The translations under genes were made by a program, and so were the position numbers. From Pseudomonadota bacterium (GTDB lineage Bacteria > Pseudomonadota > Alphaproteobacteria > Rhizobiales > Xanthobacteraceae): 10,254 nucleotides of DNA. Below are positions 1-6,107 of this stretch, piece after piece. Each line of letters opens with the position of its first letter. Position 1 is the first letter of the stretch. A model generated the notes under the pieces. The model made no database searches. It was not told where the DNA came from and saw only the letters and a list, made by a program, of their open reading frames with translations. The stretch spans positions 1-10,254 of the forward strand of contig JAEYTJ010000193.1 of assembly GCA_023434095.1 (NCBI GenBank), read 5' to 3'.

Positions 1-1502
1 CCATCGAACCGCGCGACGGGCGGCTCTGCGTGTTCATGCCGCCGACCGAGCGGCTGGAAGATTACCTCGAACTGCTCGCCGCCATCGAGGTGACGGCGGA
101 CGAACTGAAGCTGCCGGTGCATATCGAGGGCTACACGCCGCCGGTCGATCCGCGCCTCAACGTCATCCGCGTGGCGCCCGATCCCGGCGTCATCGAGGTC
201 AACGTCCATCCCGCCGCCAACTGGCAGACCTGCGTCGAGATCACCCGCGATCTCTACGAGGAAGCCCGGCTTTCGCGCCTCGGCACCGAGAAGTTCATGG
301 TCGACGGGCGCCACACCGGCACGGGCGGCGGAAACCATGTGGTGGTGGGCGGCGCCATGCCGGCCGACAGTCCGTTCCTGCGCCGGCCGGACCTGCTGAA
401 GAGCCTCGTCACCTATTGGCAGCGCCATCCCGCGCTGTCCTATCTGTTCTCCAGCCTGTTCATCGGCCCCACCAGCCAGGCGCCGCGCGTCGACGAGGCG
501 CGCCATGACAGCCTCTACGAGCTGGAAATCGCGATGGCGCAGGTGCCCGCGCCGGGCCGGGGCATGGCGCCGCCGCCCTGGCTGGTCGACCGGCTGTTCC
601 GCAATTTGCTCACCGACGTCACCGGCAACACCCACCGCTCCGAGATCTGCATCGACAAGCTGTTCTCGCCGGACGGGCCGACAGGCCGCCTGGGCCTCGT
701 CGAGTTCCGCTCCTTCGAGATGCCGCCGGACTGGCGGATGTCGCTCGCCCAGCAATTGCTGCTGCGCGCGCTCATCGCTTGGTTCTGGCGGGCGCCGCAG
801 GAAGGCCCGCTGGTCCGCTGGGGCACGGCGCTGGCCGACCGTTTCATGCTGCCGCATTTCGTCTGGGCCGATTTCCAGGACGTGCTGGGCGATCTCGACC
901 GGGCCGGCTACCGGGTCGACCCGATGTGGTTCGAGGCGCAGCGCGAGTTCCGCTTCCCCTATTTCGGGCAGGTGGAGCATGGGGGCGTGACGCTGGAACT
1001 GCGCCAGGCGCTGGAGCCCTGGAATGTGATGGGCGAGGAGGGCGCGGTCGGCGGCACGGTGCGCTTCGTCGATTCCTCGGTGGAGCGGCTGCAGGTGCGG
1101 GTGGAAGGGCTCAACCCCGCCCGCCATGTCGTCGCCTGCAATGGCCGGCGCCTGCCGCTGATGCCGACGGGGCGCTTCGGCGAACATGTCGCCGGGGTGC
1201 GTTTCAAGGCGTGGCAGCCCGCTTCCGGCCTGCACCCGACCATCCCGGTGCAGGCGCCGCTGACCTTCGACATCGTCGATCTGTGGTCGAACCGCTCGCT
1301 GGGCGGCTGCGTCTACCATGTCGCCCATCCCGGCGGGCGCAACTACGACACCTTTCCGGTCAATTCCTACGAGGCGCAGGCCCGACGGCTGGCGCGCTTC
1401 CAGGATCACGGCCACACGCCGGGCTACCTCTTCGTCCCGCCCGAGGAGCCTTCCAGCGAGTTTCCCGCGACGCTGGACCTGCGCCGCCCGGCGCGGGTCT
1501 GA
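1..1502 (+). CDS. DUF2126 putative amidoligase, C-terminal part (5' end outside window)
   Basis: The reading frame is open from base 3 and enters the window already in coding sequence (IEPRDGRLCVFMPP), so the start lies to the left. About 499 codons are visible, ending in TGA at 1500-1502. The content matches the DUF2126 domain, which is predicted to have a glutamine-synthetase-like amidoligase fold, forming amide bonds between a carboxylate and an amine using ATP. Family hallmarks visible are VDGRHTGTGGGNH (300-338) and EFRSFEMPP (702-728), both rich in charged residues that plausibly bind nucleotide and metal. Full-length relatives are commonly around 1,100 residues, with a transglutaminase-like region before DUF2126; that part is not visible here, so the fusion is inferred. 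The next two genes encode an ATP-grasp/alpha-E protein and a transglutaminase, which supports a shared peptide-linking pathway. Substrate unknown. The family call is firm; the enzymatic activity is prediction only. Confidence 0.88.
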   Translation, partial: IEPRDGRLCVFMPPTERLEDYLELLAAIEVTADELKLPVHIEGYTPPVDPRLNVIRVAPDPGVIEVNVHPAANWQTCVEITRDLYEEARLSRLGTEKFMVDGRHTGTGGGNHVVVGGAMPADSPFLRRPDLLKSLVTYWQRHPALSYLFSSLFIGPTSQAPRVDEARHDSLYELEIAMAQVPAPGRGMAPPPWLVDRLFRNLLTDVTGNTHRSEICIDKLFSPDGPTGRLGLVEFRSFEMPPDWRMSLAQQLLLRALIAWFWRAPQEGPLVRWGTALADRFMLPHFVWADFQDVLGDLDRAGYRVDPMWFEAQREFRFPYFGQVEHGGVTLELRQALEPWNVMGEEGAVGGTVRFVDSSVERLQVRVEGLNPARHVVACNGRRLPLMPTGRFGEHVAGVRFKAWQPASGLHPTIPVQAPLTFDIVDLWSNRSLGGCVYHVAHPGGRNYDTFPVNSYEAQARRLARFQDHGHTPGYLFVPPEEPSSEFPATLDLRRPARV

Positions 1503-1522
1503 CGGAATGACCCGCCGGCCCG

Positions 1523-1544
1523 GCGCACAACGGTGCGCGCACCG
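1523..1544. repeat. GC-rich inverted repeats after the DUF2126 gene
   Basis: GCGCAC (1523-1528) and GTGCGC (1533-1538) are perfect complements around the loop AACG. They overlap the 14-base palindrome CGGTGCGCGCACCG (1531-1544), so two alternative hairpins are possible. No run of T follows, so an ordinary intrinsic terminator is not supported. Such pairs also arise by chance in DNA this rich in G and C. Confidence 0.3.
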
Positions 1545-1599
1545 CCCCGCCCGCCGGAAGGGGAGTGTGGCGCGCCGGCACTGGGCGACAGGGGCGTGG

Positions 1600-1619
1600 G
1601 GATGGTATGCCCATCCTTT
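1600..1619 (+). other. small hairpin with short T run ahead of the ATP-grasp/alpha-E gene
   Basis: GGATGG (1600-1605) pairs perfectly with CCATCC (1611-1616) around the loop TATGC, and TTT follows at 1617-1619. It ends about 20 bases before the start codon at 1639. It could be a weak terminator or attenuator between the first and second genes of the cluster, or a leader structure near the ribosome binding site. The stem is only six pairs. Confidence 0.3.
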
Positions 1620-1625
1620 GCGGGG

Positions 1626-1636
1626 CTGAGAGGGAG
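1626..1636 (+). promoter_or_regulatory. ribosome binding site of the ATP-grasp/alpha-E gene
   Basis: The purine run GAGAGGGAG (1628-1636) sits two bases before the ATG at 1639, with its AGGG core at usable spacing. It supports this start over others. The neighbouring CTGAGA looks like a piece of a thiamine riboswitch, but the rest of that structure is missing. Confidence 0.6.
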
Positions 1637-1638
1637 CC

Positions 1639-4152
1639 ATGCCCAGTCGCAGCGAGCCAAAGGCACGCACGCGCCGCTTCGAGGAAGCGGCGGTCGAAGC
1701 CCTGCTGGCGCAGTACAAGCCGCTTCCCGGCGTCCACGACGAACTCGTGGACGGCGAGGGGCGCCCGCGCGCGCACTGGACCTCGCTGCTGGCGGCGCTG
1801 GCCGAGATGGGAGTCGACGAGGTCAACCGGCGCTTTCGCGCCGCCGACCGCCATCTCTACCGCTCCGGCGTGTTCTACCGCGTTTATGACGACCCCAATG
1901 GCGGCGAGCGACCCTGGCCGATCTCGCACCTGCCGCTCGTCATCGATGCCGCCGAGTGGCGCGCGCTGGAGTGCGGGCTGATCCAGCGCGCGCAGATGAT
2001 GGAAGGGTTGCTCTCCGATCTCTATGGCGAGGGCCGGCTGGTGGCGTCGGGCGGGCTGCCGGCGGCCGTGGTGGCCGGCAATCCCGATTTCCTGCGCCCC
2101 ATGGTCGGGGTGGACCCGCATGGCGGCAGCTTCCTCAAGATCTATGCCGCCGATCTCGGCCGGGGGCCGGACGGGCGCTGGTGGGTGCTCTCCGACCGCA
2201 CCCAGTCGCCCTCCGGCGCGGGCTACGCGCTGGAGAACCGGATCGCCATCGCCCGCGCGCTGCCGGACCTCGCCCGCTCGCTGAACGTCATGCGGCTGGC
2301 CGGCTACTTCCAGGGCCTGCGGGCCGGGCTGACCCGGCTCGACCGTTCCGGCGAGGGGCGGGTGGGGCTGCTCACCCCCGGCCCGCTGAACGAGACCTAT
2401 TTCGAGCACGCCTATCTCGCGCGCTATCTCGGCTTCGTGCTGCTGGAAGGCGACGATCTCACGGTGCGCGACAATGTCGTCTATGTCCGCACCGTGGCCG
2501 GGCTGAAGCGGGTGGACGTGCTGCTGCGCCGGCTCGACGCCGACTATGCCGACCCGCTGGAGCTCAACCCCTCCTCGCGGCTCGGCGTGCCGGGGCTGAT
2601 GCAGGCGATCCGTGCCGGCGGGGTGGCGGTGGCGAACGCACTCGGCGCCGGCGTGCTGGAGGCGCCGGCGATGATGGGCTTCCTGCCGGGGCTGGGGCGG
2701 CAGGTGCTGGGCGAGGCGCCGATCTTGCCCAACATCGCGACCTGGTGGTGCGGCCAGAAGGCGGAGCGCGAGCGCGTGCTCGACAGCCTCGACGATCTCG
2801 TGATTTCTCCCGCGTTTCGGCGACCGGTGCCGGGCGCGCTGGAAAGCGGGCCGGTGATTGGCGCCGATCTCGATCCCGCCCGCCGCGCGGCGGTGGAGCG
2901 GGCCATCCGCACCCGCGGCGTCGACATTGTCGGGCAGGAGGCGGTGCGTCTGTCGACCATGCCGGTGTGGAGCCATGGAAAGCTGGAGCCGCGCCCCTTC
3001 ATCCTGCGCATCTTCGTCGCCGCCACCGAGGCGGGCTGGACGGTGATGCCCGGCGGCTTCTGCCGCGTTTCCGATACGCTCGACGCCCGCGCCGTGTCGA
3101 TGCAGGGCGGCGGCCGCTCGGCGGATGTGTGGGTGCTGGACGCCGCGCCGGTGGAGCAGACGACGCTGCTGCCGGCGCCCGACGCGGTGGAGGTGAAGCG
3201 CCAGACCGGGCCGCTGCCAAGCCGGGCGGCGGACAATTTCTTCTGGCTCGGGCGCTATGTCGAGCGCGCCGAATGCACGCTGCGCCTGCTGCGCACGCTG
3301 GCCGGTCGCCTCTCCTCGACCGCCGATGGCGGCGGCGGCTCGGTGCCGGCCTTGCTCGACCTGCTGCGCTCCTGGGGCGCGGTGCCGGACGAGCTGACGC
3401 GTGCGCGCCCGATCCGTCACGTGCTGGCGGCGCTGGCGGGACGCGAGCGGCCGGGGGCGCTGCCCAACCTCATCGACAATGCCCGCCACACCGCCTCGGT
3501 GATCCGCGACCGACTCTCCCCCGATGCCTGGCGCACCTTGGCCGATCTCGGGCTGACGATGGACGAGCCGGTGGCGCCGGGCAGCGCCGAGCCGGACGCC
3601 TATGAGCGCGCCGACCGCGCGCTGCGCGCGCTCGCCGCCTTCTCCGGCCTTGCCTCGGAAAACATGAACCGGCTCGCCGGCTGGCGCTTCCTCGATCTCG
3701 GGCGCCGCATCGAACGGGGCATCGCGGTGTGCCGCTTCGCCCGCGCGCTGGTGGGCGAGACGCCGAGCGCCAGCACGCTCGACGTGCTGCTGGAGCTGTG
3801 CGACAGCCAGATCACCTATCGCTCCCGCTATGTGATGGTGGAGAGCCGGGCCCCGGTGCTCGACTTGGTGCTGCTCGACCCGGTCAATCCGCGCTCGCTC
3901 GCCTTCCAGATCGCCGCTATCAGCGACCATCTCGACGTGCTGCCCGGCCATGCCGGCGATGCGCTGCCCCCGCCGGAGGAGCGCCTCGTCGCCCGCCTCT
4001 CCGCCAGCATGAAGGCGTTCGACGCGGTGGAATTCGACGATGCGCGCCTCGCCAAGGTCGAATCCCAGCTGATGGAGCTCTCCAACGACGTGGCGGAGCG
4101 CTATTTCATCCATCGCCAGCCGGTGGAGACGCCGTGGGACCTCCAGGCATGA
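1639..4152 (+). CDS. circularly permuted ATP-grasp / alpha-E domain fusion protein
   Basis: This 837-residue protein joins two domains often encoded by separate genes. Residues about 75-480 form a circularly permuted ATP-grasp ligase (old names DUF404/DUF407), with family motifs GNPDFLRP (147-154), DLGRGPDGRWWVLSDRTQ (172-189), SGAGYALENR (192-201), NETYFEHAYLARYLG (251-265) and NIATWWCG (365-372). Residues about 525-835 form the all-helical alpha-E domain (DUF403), opening with SRAADNFFWLGRYVERAE (528-545) and containing a similar helix at GWRFLDLGRRIERG (681-694). ATP-grasp enzymes activate carboxylates as acyl phosphates for amide-bond formation; the role of alpha-E is unknown. No signal peptide or membrane segment is seen, so it is probably cytoplasmic. 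The start at 1639 has a strong purine-rich ribosome binding site. The stop overlaps the next gene as ATGA, indicating coupled translation. The domain call is firm; the product of the reaction is unknown. Confidence 0.93.
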   Translation: MPSRSEPKARTRRFEEAAVEALLAQYKPLPGVHDELVDGEGRPRAHWTSLLAALAEMGVDEVNRRFRAADRHLYRSGVFYRVYDDPNGGERPWPISHLPLVIDAAEWRALECGLIQRAQMMEGLLSDLYGEGRLVASGGLPAAVVAGNPDFLRPMVGVDPHGGSFLKIYAADLGRGPDGRWWVLSDRTQSPSGAGYALENRIAIARALPDLARSLNVMRLAGYFQGLRAGLTRLDRSGEGRVGLLTPGPLNETYFEHAYLARYLGFVLLEGDDLTVRDNVVYVRTVAGLKRVDVLLRRLDADYADPLELNPSSRLGVPGLMQAIRAGGVAVANALGAGVLEAPAMMGFLPGLGRQVLGEAPILPNIATWWCGQKAERERVLDSLDDLVISPAFRRPVPGALESGPVIGADLDPARRAAVERAIRTRGVDIVGQEAVRLSTMPVWSHGKLEPRPFILRIFVAATEAGWTVMPGGFCRVSDTLDARAVSMQGGGRSADVWVLDAAPVEQTTLLPAPDAVEVKRQTGPLPSRAADNFFWLGRYVERAECTLRLLRTLAGRLSSTADGGGGSVPALLDLLRSWGAVPDELTRARPIRHVLAALAGRERPGALPNLIDNARHTASVIRDRLSPDAWRTLADLGLTMDEPVAPGSAEPDAYERADRALRALAAFSGLASENMNRLAGWRFLDLGRRIERGIAVCRFARALVGETPSASTLDVLLELCDSQITYRSRYVMVESRAPVLDLVLLDPVNPRSLAFQIAAISDHLDVLPGHAGDALPPPEERLVARLSASMKAFDAVEFDDARLAKVESQLMELSNDVAERYFIHRQPVETPWDLQA

Positions 4153-5066
4153 AATACGACATCCACCAGTCGACGGCCTATTCCTATGCGTCCTCCGTGC
4201 CGGTGGCGCGCCACGTCGTGCGGATGGTGCCGGTGGAGCGGCCGAACCAGCGCGTGGTCGCCAGCCACTTCGCCGTCGAGCCCGAGCCGGTGGAGTGGAC
4301 CGAGACCCGCGACTTCTTCGGCAACAAGGTGGTGCATATCCGCATCGAGACCCCGCACCGCAGCTTCGTCGTGAAGACGAGGGCGCGGGTGGAAGTGGAC
4401 GCGCCGCCCGAGGTGGCGCCCGAATCCGGCCCCTCCTGGGAGGAGACGCGCGAGGCGGCCAATGGAAGCCTCGATCTCGCGGCCCCGTCCCCGGCGCATT
4501 TCCTGTTTGCGAGCCCCGCCGTGCCGCTGAGCCCGGCAATCACCGCGTGGACGGCGACGAGCTTTCCGCCGGGCCGGCCGATGCTCGCCGGCTGCATTGA
4601 GGTGATGAACCGGATCCACGCCGAATTCAGCTACGACCCGCGCGCCACCGATGTCTCGACGCCGCCGCCCGAGGCCTTCGAGATGCGCGCCGGGGTGTGC
4701 CAGGACTTCGCTCACATCATGATCGCCGGCCTGCGCGGCCTCGGCCTGCCGGCGGCCTATGTCTCCGGCTTTCTGCGCACCGAGCCGCCGCCGGGCAAGG
4801 AGCGGCTGCAGGGCGCCGACGCCACCCATGCCTGGGTGGCGGTGTGGTGCGGGAAGGCGATCGGCTGGCAGGGGCTGGACCCGACCAACGCGCTCACCGT
4901 CGCCACCGACCATGTGGTGCTGGCGGTCGGGCGCGACTACACCGATGTCGCCCCCATCGGCGGCGTGGTGTTCGGCTCGGGCCGGCAGAAGCTGAAGGTC
5001 GAGGTGGACGTCATCCCGATGCCGGACGAGCCCGTTCGCAAGAGCCCGGCTCCGTTCTCCGCCTGA
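4149..5066 (+). CDS. transglutaminase-like family protein
   Basis: This 305-residue protein has the bacterial transglutaminase N-terminal beta-rich domain (about residues 1-85, opening MKYDIHQSTAYSYASSVPVA) followed by a papain-like transglutaminase core (about 140-265). The catalytic triad is complete: Cys184 in GVCQDFAH, His227 in ATHAWVAVW and Asp244 in GLDPTN. Enzymes of this fold cleave or form (iso)peptide bonds through a cysteine thioester. No signal peptide or membrane segment is visible, so a cytoplasmic location is likely. The ATG at 4149 overlaps the stop of the preceding ATP-grasp/alpha-E gene by four bases (ATGA); there is only a weak GGGA upstream, so translation is probably coupled. 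The open frame extends further left inside the previous gene, but the family N-terminus begins exactly here. It could act as a peptidase or amide transferase on what its neighbours make; the substrate is unknown. Confidence 0.94.
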   Translation: MKYDIHQSTAYSYASSVPVARHVVRMVPVERPNQRVVASHFAVEPEPVEWTETRDFFGNKVVHIRIETPHRSFVVKTRARVEVDAPPEVAPESGPSWEETREAANGSLDLAAPSPAHFLFASPAVPLSPAITAWTATSFPPGRPMLAGCIEVMNRIHAEFSYDPRATDVSTPPPEAFEMRAGVCQDFAHIMIAGLRGLGLPAAYVSGFLRTEPPPGKERLQGADATHAWVAVWCGKAIGWQGLDPTNALTVATDHVVLAVGRDYTDVAPIGGVVFGSGRQKLKVEVDVIPMPDEPVRKSPAPFSA

Positions 5067-5077
5067 GTGCCTGAGTG
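5062..5077. repeat. 8-bp tandem duplication across a stop codon
   Basis: CCTGAGTG occurs twice head to tail (5062-5069 and 5070-5077). The first copy contains the TGA stop (5064-5066) of the transglutaminase gene. It looks like a small slippage duplication with no evident function. Confidence 0.6.
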
Positions 5078-5078
5078 G

Positions 5079-5121
5079 TTGTCGAGCCCCTGCCGATCGG
5101 GTAACTCCGCCGGGTCGACAA
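5079..5121. repeat. imperfect stem-loop downstream of the transglutaminase gene
   Basis: TTGTCGA (5079-5085) pairs with TCGACAA (5115-5121); the stem extends inward with CCC against GGG past one bulged base. The loop contains the palindrome CCGATCGG (5093-5100). It lies 12 bases after the stop and may protect or end the transcript, but no T run follows, so a terminator is only a possibility. The rest of the gap up to 5215 shows nothing I can identify. Confidence 0.35.
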
Positions 5122-5202
5122 GGACTCTCGGGCCGGAGGCCGCGGGGTCGTTGGCGCTTCTGGACGAACCCGTCTGACGGTGCTGTCCGTCGCCCTGCTC
5201 GC

Positions 5203-5207
5203 AAAGG
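5203..5207 (+). promoter_or_regulatory. ribosome binding site deciding the SapC-family start
   Basis: AAAGG lies eight bases before the ATG at 5216. An upstream in-frame GTG at 5180 would add 12 residues (MLSVALLAKVPA) that do not belong to the family and has no comparable site. Confidence 0.5.
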
Positions 5208-5215
5208 TCCCTGCC

Positions 5216-5986
5216 ATGACGAATCCGACCCAGGCCGCTTCCGCCGCGCTCCCGCTCTTCTACCGGACGCCGGCGCTGCTTCGCTTCCAGAACCATGCAG
5301 GGCTGGGCGTCCGGCGCGCGGCGGATTTCCGCTTCGCGTCCGGCGCGACGGCGATCCCGCTGGTGGCGGGCGAGTTTGCGCTCGCCGGGCACGACTATCC
5401 CATCGTGTTCAGCAGCGACGAGGGGGCGACGCCCCTGGCGATAACGGGCGTCGCCGCCGGAACGAACCTGTTCGTCGAGGCCGACGGGCGCTGGCGCGCG
5501 GGCAGCTACATTCCCGCCTATGCCCGTCGCTACCCCTTCATCGGCATCACGGCGGAGGAGGGCGGCGCCACCATGCTCGGCATCGATCTCGCCAGTAATC
5601 GTCTCGCCGCCGAGGGCGGGGCGGAGGCCGACCGGCTGTTCGACGGGAAGGGCGCCCCCACCAAGGCGGGGCAGGCGGCCATGGCGATGTGCGAGGCCTA
5701 TGCCGTCGACCATGCCCGCACCCTCGCCTTCACCAAGGCGCTGAAGGCCCATGGCCTGCTCGTCGCGCGCACGGCCCAGCTCAACCAGGCCGGTGCGGGA
5801 CGCGCGCTGGTGCAGGGGTTCCAACTGGTCGACGAAGCCGCTTTCCGGGCCCTGTCCGGCCCGGTGGTGGTGGAGTTCCACGCCAAGGGCTGGCTCGACC
5901 TCGTCGTCCTGCATCTCGCCTCGCAGCTGCGCTGGCGCGATCTGGCGGAGGCCTCCTCGAAGGGCCGTGCCGTCACGGCGAGCTGA
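5216..5986 (+). CDS. SapC family protein
   Basis: The 256-residue product matches the SapC protein family along its whole length. Recognisable stretches are LPLFYRTPALLRFQNHAGLG (12-31), PLVAGEFALAGHDYPIVFSS (48-67), GRWRAGSYIPAYARRYPF (91-108), GFQLVDEAAFRAL (201-213) and a C-terminal KGWLDLVVLHLASQLRW (224-240). There is no signal peptide or clear membrane segment. The name comes from a Campylobacter surface-layer locus, but the biochemical role is not established, and this is not the SapC permease of the peptide-import ABC system. I chose the ATG at 5216 over the in-frame GTG at 5180 because it has a ribosome binding site and the extra residues are not family-like. It is separated by 149 bases from the transglutaminase gene and by 121 from the permease gene, so it may be its own transcript. 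The family is firm; the function is unknown. Confidence 0.85.
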   Translation: MTNPTQAASAALPLFYRTPALLRFQNHAGLGVRRAADFRFASGATAIPLVAGEFALAGHDYPIVFSSDEGATPLAITGVAAGTNLFVEADGRWRAGSYIPAYARRYPFIGITAEEGGATMLGIDLASNRLAAEGGAEADRLFDGKGAPTKAGQAAMAMCEAYAVDHARTLAFTKALKAHGLLVARTAQLNQAGAGRALVQGFQLVDEAAFRALSGPVVVEFHAKGWLDLVVLHLASQLRWRDLAEASSKGRAVTAS

Positions 5987-6019
5987 CGCGGCCCGCCCCC
6001 GGCGAGGCGATGGCAGGCG

Positions 6020-6084
6020 GAATCGTCTTGGCGATTCAAACGCCGGCCAAAGCGCTTTAGAGATAGGCGGCCCTTCCCCGAATC
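6020..6084. promoter_or_regulatory. GANTC cluster with hairpin upstream of the AmpG-like gene
   Basis: Three GANTC sites, the recognition sequence of the alphaproteobacterial methylase CcrM, lie at 6020-6024, 6033-6037 and 6080-6084. The first two fall in the arms of a perfect hairpin, GAATCG (6020-6025) and CGATTC (6032-6037), with loop TCTTGG. The stem can extend through GGCG (6016-6019) and CGCC (6041-6044) past unpaired bases. A weak promoter-like pair, TTCAAA (6035-6040) and TAGAGA (6058-6063) with 17-base spacing, overlaps it. Control by methylation is inference. Confidence 0.35.
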
Positions 6085-6107
6085 GCGCGCCAGCGAGAGC
6101 GCTGATC

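Noticed and set aside
1531..1544. CGGTGCGCGCACCG as a regulator binding site
   Set aside because: It overlaps a competing hairpin, is made almost entirely of G and C, and lies in a gap without a recognisable promoter; chance is a sufficient explanation.
1626..1631. CTGAGA, as found in thiamine pyrophosphate riboswitches
   Set aside because: The other conserved parts of that riboswitch are missing; the start codon follows within a dozen bases, and the genes have no link to thiamine.
1360..4539. A 1,059-codon open frame on the minus strand across the cluster
   Set aside because: It is antisense to three well-recognised genes, rich in Arg, Pro, Gly and His, and matches no family I know. Long antisense frames are expected where third positions are almost always G or C.
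5180..5215. GTG start at 5180 for the SapC-family gene
   Set aside because: It adds residues not typical of the family, and the ATG at 5216 has a better ribosome binding site.
5216..5986. Reading SapC as the permease of the Sap antimicrobial-peptide ABC importer
   Set aside because: The protein has no membrane segments or permease motifs; only the name is shared.
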